NCBI GenBank assembly: GCA_000471925.1
Contig: CP006668.1
Location: forward strand, 1,364,001 to 1,428,000
Reading direction: 5' to 3'
Length of the DNA stretch: 64,000 nucleotides
DNA from: Ralstonia pickettii DTP0602
GTDB taxonomy: Bacteria; Pseudomonadota; Gammaproteobacteria; Burkholderiales; Burkholderiaceae
The notes under the pieces are model-generated. The model was not told the origin of the DNA and did not search any database. It saw nothing but the letters and a program-made list of their open reading frames with translations. The position numbers were made by a program, and so were the translations under genes. Positions 34,797 to 44,397 of this stretch are shown piece after piece. Every line of letters begins with the position of its first letter. Position 1 is the stretch's first letter.

Positions 34797-34862
34797 GCTC
34801 CGGGCTGTGCACGTTCCCGAGGCAAGTGCAGCGATGCGGTACCTGCCGGCCGCGCGCGCCGC

Positions 34863-35408
34863 TCACTTGCGCACGCAGTGGTCCGGCGGAATATCCAGCA
34901 ACACCAGCGACTGCCTTCCCGCCACATAGTGATAGTGCAAGGTCACGCCGAGCTTGCCGAGCACCGGCACATCCGGGTTGCGGCAGATGCCGCGCTCCAG
35001 GATCGGCTTGGCCGAGGCCATGAACTCGCGCGTGTCCTCGCGCGAGGCATCCACGCCCGACACCTTCAGCTGGAACTCAACGATCTTGCCCGGCCTGGTC
35101 ACGCAGCCGTCGAAGCGGGTGGAGTCGTCCAGGTCGACCGGGCCGGCCCGCTTCAGCTCCTGGCAAGCCATGCGTAACTGCCGCTCGGCATCGCCGGCGG
35201 TCAGGCGCGTGACGCCGGTCATGCCGGTGGGCTTGCCGCGCACCGTGCCCAGCAGCAGGGTGGCCAGCCCTGACAGCTGCGAGGGTTCGGCAGGCGTTGC
35301 CGCCAGGGCGGCCGGAACCGCCAGCGTGGCGGCAAGACAGGTCAGGCACAGACGCGCGGCGGCATCGGGGAACGAAAGTCGGGTAGGGGCGGCAGGATCT
35401 GGGGGCAT
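34863..35408 (-). CDS. Exported protein of unknown function with four mature cysteines
   Basis: 181 aa. The signal peptide is residues 1-37 (LCLTCLAATLAVPAALAATP). The mature part has four cysteines (CQELKRAG, FDGCVTRP, ERGICRNP and DHCVRK), enough for two disulfides, and beta-strand-rich segments. No domain was recognised. It resembles small periplasmic proteins of Cupriavidus with no assigned role. It is convergent with the LysR gene and divergent from the carrier-protein operon. Confidence 0.7.
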   Translation of the reverse strand: MPPDPAAPTRLSFPDAAARLCLTCLAATLAVPAALAATPAEPSQLSGLATLLLGTVRGKPTGMTGVTRLTAGDAERQLRMACQELKRAGPVDLDDSTRFDGCVTRPGKIVEFQLKVSGVDASREDTREFMASAKPILERGICRNPDVPVLGKLGVTLHYHYVAGRQSLVLLDIPPDHCVRK

Positions 35409-35668
35409 GGCGATACGGAAACACGTGCCTGGGGGTCGCGCTGCTACTGTAGCCTCGGCCCCTTGCCGCCGTTGTCAGGCGCTGTCCTACAGCGCAACGG
35501 GGGCTTGCAAAGCGGCCAGAGCCTGCCGCGGCACCCAGTGTGGCGCAATTGGCCACTGCGTGTTGCCTTGCGGATACGCGGCTTGGTGCGTCAACGTACC
35601 GAAGCGGATGCGGCGCATATGGCGCAATGGGTCCATCCCCTGAAGGGGTGATCTCCGGAGGCGCATGC

Positions 35669-35923
35669 ATGAAAAACATCATTCGCGGCATCCTGGCCCA
35701 GGTGGCCAGGCTGGACGTGCCGGTCGAATCGCTGGCCGACGACGCCGACCTGTACGAGGCGGGCCTGACCTCGGTGGCGAGCGTCCACCTGATGCTCGCC
35801 CTGGAAAATGCCTTTAGCTTCGAGATTCCCGACACCATGCTCAACCGCGAGCTGTTCCGCAGCATCGACTCGCTGGCGGCCGCCGCCGCACAACTGAGCA
35901 CCTCGCCGCGGGAGGCAGCATGA
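35669..35923 (+). CDS. Acyl carrier protein-like carrier
   Basis: 84 aa from the ATG at 35669, with CCGGAG ahead. The phosphopantetheine site is in DLYEAGLTSVASVH, with Ser35. The overall fold fits a stand-alone carrier protein. Its stop overlaps the start of the dehydrogenase gene (ATGA). In the described amino acid:[carrier protein] ligase systems such a carrier receives an activated amino acid as a thioester. A 4-bp CCCC/GGGG hairpin sits just before the ribosome site. The 260 bp upstream hold no gene. Confidence 0.9.
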   Translation: MKNIIRGILAQVARLDVPVESLADDADLYEAGLTSVASVHLMLALENAFSFEIPDTMLNRELFRSIDSLAAAAAQLSTSPREAA

Positions 35924-37119
35924 GGCCGGTACTGGCCAGCGTGGAGGGCAGCCCGGCCGAGGCCGGGGCCGCCGATCCCGCCGCGCTGCTGGCCGCGGCA
36001 CGTACGGTGGCGGAGCTTGCGGCCCGCCATGCCGACCAGGTCGACCGCGACGCGGTCTTCCCCGAACAGGCCATGGCCGCGCTGCGCGAGCAGCGGCTGC
36101 TTGGCGCGCTGGTGCCGCCCGAGTACGGCGGCTGCGGTGCCTCGCCGGAAACCATCGCCGCCATCTGCCGGATACTGGGCGGCGGCTGCGCGGCCACCGG
36201 CATGATCTACGCGATGCACCAGATCCAGGTGGCGTGCGTGGTCGACCACGGCATCGGCAGCGCCTGGCATGAAGACCTGCTGCGCCGCCTGGCCGGCGAG
36301 CAGCTGCTGCTGGCTTCCGCCACCTCTGAAGAAAGCATCGGCGGCGCGCTGCGCACCAGCGGCTGCGCGGTCAATGCCGACAACGGCGCACTGCACCTGC
36401 TCAAGATGGCGCCCACGATCTCCTACGGCGCGCATGCCGACGGCATCCTGGTCACCGCGCGCCGCCATCCCGATGCGGCGCCGTCGGACCAGGTGCTGGT
36501 CTGCGTGCTCAAGCCCGACTACACGCTGGAGTGTCTGTCCGGCTGGGACACGATGGGCATGCGCGGCACCTGCAGCAACGGCTTCCGGCTGGAGGCGCGC
36601 GGCAGCGTCGAACAGGTGCTGCCGGTGCCATTCGGGGAGATTGCCGAAGCCACCATGACGCCGTTCTCGCATATCGTCTGGGCCGCGCTGTGGACCGGCG
36701 TGGCCGCCGACGCGGTGCAGCGCGCCAAGACCCTGTTCCGCGGCCAGGCGCGCGCGCGTCCGGGCGTGCTGCCTCCGTCCGCCACACGCGTGGCCGAGGC
36801 GGTCGCCACCATCCAGCTGATGGAGAGCCGCGTCGAGCTGGCGCTGATCCACTATCGCCGGCACCGCCAGGGCGGCGGCATGTCGGCGGCGTTCGCGCTG
36901 GCGGCGGAAATGAACAGCGTCAAGACCAGCGTGTCGACACTGGCCATCGAGGCCGTGCAGACCGCGCTGCTGGTATGCGGCATGGCCGGCTACAAGCAGG
37001 GCACGCCCTACAGCCTCGGCCGCCACCTGCGCGACCTGTGGTCCGCGCCGCTGATGATCAACAACGACCGCATCCTGACCAATACCGCCAACCTGTTGCT
37101 GGCGGAACGTTCCTCCTGA
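35920..37119 (+). CDS. Acyl-CoA dehydrogenase-like flavoprotein
   Basis: 399 aa, normal length for the family. The N-terminal helical domain (AALREQRLLGALVPPEYGGCG), the middle beta domain (ATSEESIGGALRTSG, WDTMGMRGTCSNGF) and the C-terminal helical bundle are all present. The usual substrate-oxidising Glu is not obvious, so the substrate may be bound to the carrier protein rather than CoA. It lies between the carrier and ligase genes, 4-bp overlap before and 9 bp after. It may oxidise the carrier-bound amino acid (inference). Confidence 0.85.
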   Translation: MRPVLASVEGSPAEAGAADPAALLAAARTVAELAARHADQVDRDAVFPEQAMAALREQRLLGALVPPEYGGCGASPETIAAICRILGGGCAATGMIYAMHQIQVACVVDHGIGSAWHEDLLRRLAGEQLLLASATSEESIGGALRTSGCAVNADNGALHLLKMAPTISYGAHADGILVTARRHPDAAPSDQVLVCVLKPDYTLECLSGWDTMGMRGTCSNGFRLEARGSVEQVLPVPFGEIAEATMTPFSHIVWAALWTGVAADAVQRAKTLFRGQARARPGVLPPSATRVAEAVATIQLMESRVELALIHYRRHRQGGGMSAAFALAAEMNSVKTSVSTLAIEAVQTALLVCGMAGYKQGTPYSLGRHLRDLWSAPLMINNDRILTNTANLLLAERSS

Positions 37120-37128
37120 GGAGAAAGC

Positions 37129-38112
37129 ATGGAAGCCAGCCTCGACAATGTCAGCGGGCTGCCGGACCCAGACCCGGCAGAACCCTCCGTGGCCGGCACC
37201 GGCTACGCGACGCCGACTTTCCTGCAGTCGCTGATCGACGCAGGTATCCTGATCCCCACCGGCGTGGACGGCATCTATGGTCGCAGCGGCCTGTACGAAG
37301 CCATTGCCGAGGGCATGAACGCCCTGGTCACCCAGGCCGGCGCCGACCAGCAGGCCGAGGTGATGCGCTTTCCGCCCACCACGCCGCGCAAGGATTTCGA
37401 GGACAGCGAATACCTGAAGAGCTTCCCGCAGCTGGCCGGCACCGTACACAGTTTCTGCGGCAACGAGCGCGACCACTTCCGCCTGCTGGCGCGGCTGGAG
37501 GACGGCGAGGACTGGACCGACCAGCAGCGGGCCACGCGCGTGGTGCTGACCCCGGCCGCGTGCTACCCGATCTACCCGGTGATCGCGCGGCAGGGGCCGC
37601 TGCCGCCCGAAGGCCGCGTGGTCGATGTGTTCTCGTACTGCTTCCGGCACGAGCCCTCGCTGGAGCCGACCCGCATGCAGATGTTCCGCATGCGCGAATA
37701 CGTGCGGCTTGGCAGCGCGGAGCAGATCCTGGCCTTCCGCCAGATGTGGATCGAGCGCGGCAAGGCACTGGCTGACCAGCTGGAACTGCCGCACACGCTG
37801 GACGTGGCCAACGATCCCTTCTTCGGCCGCGGCGGCAAGCTGGTGGCCGACAACCAGCGCGAACTCAAGCTCAAGTTCGAGCTGCTGATCCCGGTGAACG
37901 ACGGCGCGCCGCCCACCGCGTGCATGAGCTTCAACTACCACGTCGATCATTTCTCCACCGTGTGGACGTTGCGCACTGCGGATGGCGAGAAGGCCCACAC
38001 CGGCTGTGCGGCATTCGGCATCGACCGGCTGACGTTGGCGTTGCTGCGGCAGCATGGCCTCGAGTTGCAGCGGTGGCCGAAGAGCGTCAGGGCAGCGTTG
38101 GGCAATATCTGA
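37129..38112 (+). CDS. Amino acid:[carrier protein] ligase (class II aaRS-like)
   Basis: 327 aa. It keeps the catalytic core of an atypical seryl-tRNA synthetase but lacks a tRNA-binding N-terminal domain. Motif 2 is FRHEPSLEPTRMQMFRMREYV and motif 3 is GIDRLTLALL. C145, E190 and C293 are placed as the three zinc ligands of this family. Known homologues (Bradyrhizobium, Agrobacterium) activate glycine or alanine and load it on a carrier protein. The carrier and a dehydrogenase are encoded just upstream, so the three form one pathway whose product is unknown. Confidence 0.88.
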   Translation: MEASLDNVSGLPDPDPAEPSVAGTGYATPTFLQSLIDAGILIPTGVDGIYGRSGLYEAIAEGMNALVTQAGADQQAEVMRFPPTTPRKDFEDSEYLKSFPQLAGTVHSFCGNERDHFRLLARLEDGEDWTDQQRATRVVLTPAACYPIYPVIARQGPLPPEGRVVDVFSYCFRHEPSLEPTRMQMFRMREYVRLGSAEQILAFRQMWIERGKALADQLELPHTLDVANDPFFGRGGKLVADNQRELKLKFELLIPVNDGAPPTACMSFNYHVDHFSTVWTLRTADGEKAHTGCAAFGIDRLTLALLRQHGLELQRWPKSVRAALGNI

Positions 38113-38175
38113 CGCCGTTGACGGTGCGTGCGGCAGGCCGGTGGATCCGGCCCGCCGCACGCGGCGTTTCGCAAG

Positions 38176-38841
38176 TCAGCCGGCGATCCTTCTCACGGTG
38201 ATCTGCTGCGACCCCGACGTAATGAACTTGCGATCGCCGGTGCCGGTCGACACGCCGGTGTGCGAGTCGACCACGCAGTCGTCGCCGATGCGCACGCCGG
38301 GATAGATGGTCGCGCGCGTGCCGAGGAAGCAGCGCGCGCCCACGGCGGCGTCGCCGTTCAGGATGGCGCCCGGCGACAGCACGGAATACTCCCCCACGCC
38401 GGCGCCATGGCCGACACTGCAGTGGACATTGGCCAGCACGCCCGCCCCCAGGGTGGCGCCGCGGTTGATGATCGCCAGCGGGCAGACGATGCTGCCGGGC
38501 CCGATCGCGGCCGCGTCCGAAACGATGGCCGCGCCGTGCAGGTAGGTCGGCACCGGCACGCCCCTGCCGGTGAGCCGGCCGATGATCTCGCGGCGCGCGT
38601 CGACCGAGCCGATGGCCACGATCACGGCTTGCCCGTCTTGCGGCCGGAAGTCCCAGGTCGTGCCGAGGTGCGGCAGCGCGATGCCGTCGAGTACCTTGCC
38701 CGGATCGTCGTCGATGTAGCCGGCGACACGCGCGCCGCCCCGGCGGGCCTCACCTTCGACGTACTCGAAGATTTCCTGCGCGAATCCGCCCGCGCCGGCG
38801 ATGACGACAGAAAATACGCGCAGGGCGTTGATCAGCGGCAT
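38176..38841 (-). CDS. NeuD/PglD-like sugar O-acyltransferase
   Basis: 221 aa from the ATG at 38841 (MPLINALRVFSVVIAGAGGFAQEIFEYVE). The N-terminal part is a Rossmann-like sugar-binding domain. From about residue 105 there are left-handed beta-helix hexapeptide repeats (for example AAIGPGSIVCPLAIINRGATLGAGVLANVHCSVGHGAGVGEY). The catalytic histidine pair lies in VHCSVGHGAG. It should transfer an acetyl group from acetyl-CoA to a nucleotide sugar. No polysaccharide cluster is nearby, so the acceptor is unknown. Confidence 0.85.
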   Translation of the reverse strand: MPLINALRVFSVVIAGAGGFAQEIFEYVEGEARRGGARVAGYIDDDPGKVLDGIALPHLGTTWDFRPQDGQAVIVAIGSVDARREIIGRLTGRGVPVPTYLHGAAIVSDAAAIGPGSIVCPLAIINRGATLGAGVLANVHCSVGHGAGVGEYSVLSPGAILNGDAAVGARCFLGTRATIYPGVRIGDDCVVDSHTGVSTGTGDRKFITSGSQQITVRRIAG

Positions 38842-39077
38842 GTTTCGGAGCCTCCCGCGGCGGGCAATTGGGGGCCGGCATGGGCGCCGGGGCGGCCATG
38901 CGATTCGGGCCATTATTGCTCTCCGGGATACGCCTTGTGGCGGGCTTGCGTGCGCGGGCGCACGGACGGTATGGCGTGCCGCAGCGCGCCTGCAACAGGG
39001 CGCACGCGACGGCTGTCCGGCCGCGGCACGCTAGAATCGCTCCCTTGCCCGAATCCGGCCAGCCAAGACCTTGCCCC

Positions 39078-39584
39078 ATGTCCCTGCATATCCGTCCTGA
39101 AGTACCGTCTGACGCCGACCGCATCGCGCAACTGACCACTGCCGCCTTCCGCGCGGCACCGCACGCCAGCCAGACCGAGGCGTTTATCGTCAACGCGCTG
39201 CGCTGCGCAGGCCAGTTGACGGTATCGCTGGTGGCACAGGATGGCGAAGTGCTGGTGGGGCACGTCGCGGTTTCGCCGGTATGGGTCTCGTCCGGCGCGG
39301 CGGGCTGGTTCGGGCTGGGCCCGATCTCGGTGGCGCCTGACCGGCAAGGGCAGGGCATCGGCACGCAACTGATGCAGGCCGCGCTGGCCGAGTTGCGGCG
39401 ACTGCGTGCGGCCGGCTGCGTGGTGCTGGGCGATCCGGGGTACTACGGGCGCTTCGGCTTTGCGGCCCGGCCCGGGCTGGTGCTGGAAGGCGTGCCGCCC
39501 GAATATTTCCAGGCGCTGGCGTTCAATGGTGGCTATCCGAGCGGCACGGTGCGCTATCACGACGCGTTCAACGCCACCGCCTGA
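39078..39584 (+). CDS. GNAT N-acetyltransferase (YhbS-like)
   Basis: 168 aa from the ATG at 39078. The acetyl-CoA-binding motif A is LGPISVAPDRQGQGIGTQLM. The following GDPGYYGRFGFAA is the hallmark of the YhbS-like branch. The acceptor is unknown. The FAD oxidoreductase gene begins 9 bp later, so they are probably co-transcribed. Confidence 0.88.
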   Translation: MSLHIRPEVPSDADRIAQLTTAAFRAAPHASQTEAFIVNALRCAGQLTVSLVAQDGEVLVGHVAVSPVWVSSGAAGWFGLGPISVAPDRQGQGIGTQLMQAALAELRRLRAAGCVVLGDPGYYGRFGFAARPGLVLEGVPPEYFQALAFNGGYPSGTVRYHDAFNATA

Positions 39585-39593
39585 ACTCGCCCG

Positions 39594-40916
39594 ATGCACC
39601 CGATTCGCAGACTCCCGGCCATCGACGGTAATCCCGGCTGGTTCGAGACCTCGCCATCGCGCCATACGCCACTTGGCAAACGGCTGACCGGCGACACGCA
39701 CTTTGACTTCGCCATCGTCGGCGCCGGCTTCACGGGCGTGGCGCTGGCGCGCAGGCTGGCCGAGCTGCATCCGCAGGCCAGCATTGCGCTGGTGGAAGCG
39801 CTCGAGGTCGGGCAGGGCACATCGGGCCGCAATGCCGGCTTCATTATCGACGTGCCGCACAACGTGGACGGCGGCGATGCCGGCGCCGAGCACGACCGCC
39901 AGCTCTATGCGCTCAATACCACCGCCATCGAACGGCTGCGCCGCCTCAGGGACCAGTACGGGATCGATTGCGCCTGGCACGATGCCGGCAAATACATGTC
40001 AGCACATGAAGCGCGGCATGTCGGCGCCCTGGAACGCTTTGCGGCCGCGTTGAACGCGGCCGGCTTTCCCTCGGAATTCATTGAAGGGCAGGGGCTGGCG
40101 CGCAGGCTGGGCACCGGCTACTACCGCGCCGCGGTGTATACGCCGGGCAATGTGCTGGTCAACCCGGCAGCGCTGGTGCGTGGCCTGGCGGCATCGCTGC
40201 CGGAATCGGTCACGCTGTTTTCGTCCAGCCCGGTGCTGGGTTGCGAGCACGGCGCGCACCATACCCTGCGCTTCGCGCACGGCAGCCTGCGCGCGGAGCG
40301 ACTGGCGCTGACTGTCGGCAGCTTCAGCGAAGCCTTCGGCCAGGCGCGCAACCGGGTCGCCACGCTGTTCACCTACGCCAGCCTGACCGAGCCGCTGACG
40401 CAGGCCGAGGCCGCCGAACATTTCCCGGAGGTGCGGCCGTGGGGAACCACATCGGCGCATCCGGCGGGCACGACCGTCCGCTTCACCCCCGATCGCCGCC
40501 TCTTCGTCAGGAATACCTTCCACTACCAGCCAGCGTTGCGCACGCGCGAGGCGCACCTGCACGAGGCGCGCGACCAGCACCGCCGCTCGTTCGAGGCACG
40601 CTTCCCGGCGCTGGCAGGCAAAGCCTTTGCCTATACCTGGGGTGGACTGATCGGCATGACCCTGAACCACCATTCGGTGTTTCGCCACGAAGGCGACAAT
40701 TTGTACGCGGTGGCGGGCTGCAATGGCGTCGGCGTGGCCAAGGGCACCTACCTGGGCCACTACATGGCCGAATACATGAGCGGCCTGCACAGTGCCGAGC
40801 TGGGGTTCATCCTTGCCAACAGCCAGCCGACGTGGATACCCCCCGATCCGCTGCGCAAGGTCGGCGCCACGCTGCGGCTGCGGCGCGAACTGGCCGGGGC
40901 GGGCGGGGAGATCTGA
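39594..40916 (+). CDS. FAD-dependent oxidoreductase (DAO family)
   Basis: 440 aa. The dinucleotide-binding site is FAIVGAGFTGVALARRLAELHP and the second FAD motif is GQGTSGRNAGFI. The C-terminal part has the substrate domain and GLIGMTLNHHSVFRHEGDNLYAVAGCNGVGVAKG, as in glycine/sarcosine-type oxidases and gamma-glutamylputrescine oxidases. It should oxidise an amine or amino acid. The exact substrate cannot be told. It is convergent with the P450 gene. Confidence 0.88.
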   Translation: MHPIRRLPAIDGNPGWFETSPSRHTPLGKRLTGDTHFDFAIVGAGFTGVALARRLAELHPQASIALVEALEVGQGTSGRNAGFIIDVPHNVDGGDAGAEHDRQLYALNTTAIERLRRLRDQYGIDCAWHDAGKYMSAHEARHVGALERFAAALNAAGFPSEFIEGQGLARRLGTGYYRAAVYTPGNVLVNPAALVRGLAASLPESVTLFSSSPVLGCEHGAHHTLRFAHGSLRAERLALTVGSFSEAFGQARNRVATLFTYASLTEPLTQAEAAEHFPEVRPWGTTSAHPAGTTVRFTPDRRLFVRNTFHYQPALRTREAHLHEARDQHRRSFEARFPALAGKAFAYTWGGLIGMTLNHHSVFRHEGDNLYAVAGCNGVGVAKGTYLGHYMAEYMSGLHSAELGFILANSQPTWIPPDPLRKVGATLRLRRELAGAGGEI

Positions 40917-40941
40917 GGGCTCGTCGTCGCCTCAGGCGCGT

Positions 40942-43287
40942 TCAGAGCTCCAGCACCAGCCGACCTCCGCCGCAGGCGCGCGAGCAGCACGCCATCATGC
41001 GGCGATTGGCCTCGCGCTCGCTGCGCGTCAGCACCACGTCGCGATGGTCGACCTGTCCCGCCAGCACGCGCACCTCGCAGGAGCCGCACAGGCCTTCCTC
41101 GCAATCGCTCTGCACGTCGATATTGGCGCCGCGCAGCGCGGTGAGCAGCGTCTGGTCGGCCGGCACTTCCATCACCAGGCCGGAATCCTTCAACTCGACG
41201 GTAAAAGGCTGTTCCTTCGACGCATCCAGCGTGCCGAGCTTCGACACGAAGTGCTCCACGCGCAGCGCGTCTTCGGGCCACGCTTCGCAGCAAGCGGCCA
41301 GCGCGTCGAGCATGCGCTGCGGGCCGCAGGCGTAGACATGCGTGCGGTGATCCGGCTGCGCCAGCAGGCTGCCGAAGTCGGCGCGCCGGCCTTCGTCGCC
41401 GGCGTACACATGCAGCCTGTCGCCGTGCAATGCCTGCAGTGCCTCCAGCATCGCCATCGCGCGCCGCGAGCGGCCGCAGTAGTGGAATTCGTAGTCGATG
41501 CCAAGCGCGCGGGCGCGCCGCGCCATCGCACTGACCGGCGTGATGCCGATGCCGCCGGCGATAAAGATCGCACGCTGGCAGCCCTCGTCGAAGCGGAAGT
41601 GGTTGCGCGGCCCGCGGATGCGCAGGCGGTCGCCCACGCTGACGCTGCCGTGCACCCAGGCCGAGCCGCCGCGGCTGTCGGGATCGCGCAGCACGGCGAT
41701 CTCCAGCGCACCGGCGTCCTCAGGATCGCCGCACAGCGAATACTGGCGCGACAGCCCCGTATCGCCACACTCCACGTCGATATGCGAGCCCGGCGCCCAG
41801 CGCGGCAGCGGCTTGCCGTCGGGCGCCGCCAGCCGCAGCTGGACCACGCCCTCGGCGGCGGGCGTGACGCGCTCGACCACCACCGTGCGGGTAATGGTGT
41901 GGGTGGACGGCTCGCCGATGCGCACCGGCTGGCGCACGTCGAGCAGTGCCGGGTTGCCGCGCTCAGGGTTCTGCGCCGGGTCCCACTCCACCAGCAGATG
42001 CTCCGGACCGCGGAACGAGGTGTTGGGCACGTAGGTAAAGGTCTGCGCGGCCAGCCGCATATGCGGCAACCGGCGCGTCAGTTCTTCCAGGAAGACCTGC
42101 ATCTCCATGCGCGCCAGGTTCTTGCCCATGCACTGGTGCGAGCCGTAGCCGAAGGTCAGCTGTTCACTGGCGTTGTCGCGGCGGATGTCGAACAGGTCGG
42201 CATCGGCGAAATGCCGCTCGTCATGGTTGGCCGACGAGGTCACGATCAACAGCTTGCTGCCCGCCGGCAGTTGGATGCCGCCCACTTCCGCATCGCGCGT
42301 CACCAGCCTGCGCCACGCCGCCACCGAGCCGTTGTGGCGCAGGCATTCCTCCACGGCGTTGGGGATCAGCGACGGATCCTCGCAGAGCTCGCGCCAGGCA
42401 TCCGGATGCTGCAGCAGCAGCTTGATCGCGTTGGCCGAGGCATTGGCCGTGGTTTCGTGGGCAGCCACGATGCCGGCCATCATCATCGAATGCAGGTACG
42501 AGTCCGTGACGACCTCGGGCAGTTCCTTCTGCTTGCGCAGGCCGTATTGCATCCAGCCCGGGCCTGCAGGGTCCTCGCGCATCTTGTCGAGGATGCGGCC
42601 GGCCAGCTGCCAGAAGTTGCCGACGGCGTGCGCCACGGCGACCTGTTCCTCGGGCCTGGGCCGGCCCCAGGTGTTGACCGTATGCGCGATGGAGTACTGG
42701 CGCAGCAGGTCCATGTCCTCTTCCGGCACGCCCAGGAAGTGCAGCGCCACGGTCAGCGGCACTTCCCACAGCATCTGGTCGACCAGGTCGGCGCGGCCGT
42801 CGTCGATAAAGCGGTCGACGTACTCGCGCGTCAGGCGGCGCACCATCGGCTCGTGATGGGCCAGTTCCGCGGGCGTGAACGGGTCCATCAGCGCGCGCCG
42901 GCGTGGCATGTGCGCGGGCTCGTCCTCGTTGACCAGCGTTCGGTTCATCGCGTAGCCGTAGGAGGCCAGCACGGCATTGGCCTCGTCGCCGGTGGGTGTG
43001 ATTTTCTCCAGCGCGATCGACGGGCTGAAGGTGAGGTTGTCGCGGAAGATCGCCTTGATGTCGTCGTAGCGCGTGACCACCCAGTAGCCCAGTTTCGGGC
43101 TGTAGAACACCGGCTCCTGCTCGCGCGACCAGCGCACGTATTCGGGCGGATCCTGCTGGTAGCCGTCGCCGAAGGGATCGAATTCCGCCGCGTTATGGCT
43201 GACGGGGCAGCCGTTGGGCGCCGCCTTGAAGGCGGAATGGTCGACGGGGCAGCCGCCGCGCGCGGTACCGGGGGAGGGATTGGCCAT
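40942..43287 (-). CDS. Self-sufficient cytochrome P450 (CYP116B-type)
   Basis: 781 aa, with GGAG eight bases before its ATG. Residues about 1-450 are a P450: I-helix AGIVAAHETTANAS, ExxR region and heme ligand in FGYGSHQCMGKNLAR. Residues about 465-690 form an FMN/NAD(P)H reductase (LSRQYSLCGDPED, AGGIGITPVSAMARR). Residues about 695-781 are a 2Fe-2S ferredoxin with CEEGLCGSCEV and the last Cys in MACCSRAC. The same fusion occurs in CYP116B1 of Cupriavidus metallidurans and P450RhF. It hydroxylates or dealkylates organic substrates with NAD(P)H alone. The natural substrate is unknown. Confidence 0.95.
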   Translation of the reverse strand: MANPSPGTARGGCPVDHSAFKAAPNGCPVSHNAAEFDPFGDGYQQDPPEYVRWSREQEPVFYSPKLGYWVVTRYDDIKAIFRDNLTFSPSIALEKITPTGDEANAVLASYGYAMNRTLVNEDEPAHMPRRRALMDPFTPAELAHHEPMVRRLTREYVDRFIDDGRADLVDQMLWEVPLTVALHFLGVPEEDMDLLRQYSIAHTVNTWGRPRPEEQVAVAHAVGNFWQLAGRILDKMREDPAGPGWMQYGLRKQKELPEVVTDSYLHSMMMAGIVAAHETTANASANAIKLLLQHPDAWRELCEDPSLIPNAVEECLRHNGSVAAWRRLVTRDAEVGGIQLPAGSKLLIVTSSANHDERHFADADLFDIRRDNASEQLTFGYGSHQCMGKNLARMEMQVFLEELTRRLPHMRLAAQTFTYVPNTSFRGPEHLLVEWDPAQNPERGNPALLDVRQPVRIGEPSTHTITRTVVVERVTPAAEGVVQLRLAAPDGKPLPRWAPGSHIDVECGDTGLSRQYSLCGDPEDAGALEIAVLRDPDSRGGSAWVHGSVSVGDRLRIRGPRNHFRFDEGCQRAIFIAGGIGITPVSAMARRARALGIDYEFHYCGRSRRAMAMLEALQALHGDRLHVYAGDEGRRADFGSLLAQPDHRTHVYACGPQRMLDALAACCEAWPEDALRVEHFVSKLGTLDASKEQPFTVELKDSGLVMEVPADQTLLTALRGANIDVQSDCEEGLCGSCEVRVLAGQVDHRDVVLTRSEREANRRMMACCSRACGGGRLVLEL

Positions 43288-43360
43288 ACTGCGTACTCCT
43301 GGCTAAAGCACTGCCGTCCGGTCGGTGCCGGACGGGCTTTGGGTCACACGGTTGCCGGCC

Positions 43361-44347
43361 TCAGTTGTCCAGCGTGATCTTCAGGTCGCGGATCAGCTTG
43401 CTCCAGCGGACAGACTCGGTGCGCAACAGCTCGCTGAACTGCGCCGGCGTGTTGCCCACCGGCTCCACGCCGAAGTCCACCAGCCGCTTGTTGACGGCCG
43501 GCTCGCGAATCGCCGCGACCACGTCCTTGTTCAGCGTATTGACCACCTCCGGCGGCGTGCTGGCCGGCACCACCATGCCCACCAGCGCGGCGGCTTCCAC
43601 GCGCGGGAAGCCCAGTTCGGCAAAGGTCGGCACGTCGGGCAACTGCGGCAGGCGCGTGGCGTTGGCCACGGCCAGCGGGCGCACCTTGCCACCCTTGATG
43701 AAGCCGGCGCCGGCGGCGTAGTCCACCATCATCGCCGCCACCTGGCCGGCGGCCACGTCGGAGAGCGCGGGCGCTGCGCCGCGGTAGGGGGCGTGCGTCA
43801 TCGGCAGGCCGGCTTCCACCTTGAGCAGCTCCATCGCCAGGTGGTGGGGGCTGCCCGCGCCGGCCGAGCCGTAGTTGATGCCGCCTTGCGTGGTCTTCGC
43901 CTGGGCGATGAATTCCTTCGCGTTCTTGACCGGGCTGGTTGCGCCCACCACCAGGATCATCGGGAAGCGGCCCAGCAGCGTGACTGGCGCCAGGTCCTTG
44001 GCCGGGTTGTAGGAGAGCGTCTTGTACAGCACCGGGTTGAACACCAGCGTGCCGTTGTCCGCCGACAGCACGGTATAGCCGTCTGCCGCCGAGCGCGCCG
44101 TCTCCGCCGCGCCGATGGCGGTATTGCCGCCCGGCTTGTTGTCCACTACCACCGGCTGGCCGACCTTGGTCGACAGTCCCTGGCTGATGGTGCGCGCCAG
44201 GAAGTCCGAGCCGCCGCCGGCGGCGTAGGGAACGATCCAGCGGATGGGCTTGGCGGGGTAGGTGTCGGCGGCGTAAGCGGGAATGGCTGCCAGCATGGGC
44301 AGGGCCAGTGCGCCGAGGGTGAGGCGCTTGCGCAGGGGGCGGGGCAT
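43361..44347 (-). CDS. Bug/TctC-family periplasmic solute-binding protein
   Basis: 328 aa with a signal peptide (LTLGALALPMLAAIPAYA). The mature start TYPAKPIRWIVPYAAGGGSDFLARTI is the Bug family hallmark, and GAGSPHHLAMELLKVEAG follows. Bug proteins bind carboxylic acids for tripartite transporters but often stand alone, as here, with no TctAB genes. It probably shares a transcript with the P450 gene 73 bp downstream and is divergent from an IclR regulator. Confidence 0.92.
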   Translation of the reverse strand: MPRPLRKRLTLGALALPMLAAIPAYAADTYPAKPIRWIVPYAAGGGSDFLARTISQGLSTKVGQPVVVDNKPGGNTAIGAAETARSAADGYTVLSADNGTLVFNPVLYKTLSYNPAKDLAPVTLLGRFPMILVVGATSPVKNAKEFIAQAKTTQGGINYGSAGAGSPHHLAMELLKVEAGLPMTHAPYRGAAPALSDVAAGQVAAMMVDYAAGAGFIKGGKVRPLAVANATRLPQLPDVPTFAELGFPRVEAAALVGMVVPASTPPEVVNTLNKDVVAAIREPAVNKRLVDFGVEPVGNTPAQFSELLRTESVRWSKLIRDLKITLDN

Positions 44348-44397
44348 GGGCTTGTCTCCTTGTTGTCGAGCCGGTGTGCGGCACTCGTTTTCTAGTT

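Noticed and set aside
35540..35570. TGGC...TTGC pair resembling a sigma54 promoter
   Set aside because: The spacing between the GG and GC elements is two bases too long for a -24/-12 promoter.
35463..35651. Short plus-strand open frame before the carrier protein gene
   Set aside because: No ribosome site, no signal or domain, and no conserved feature; treated as leader DNA.
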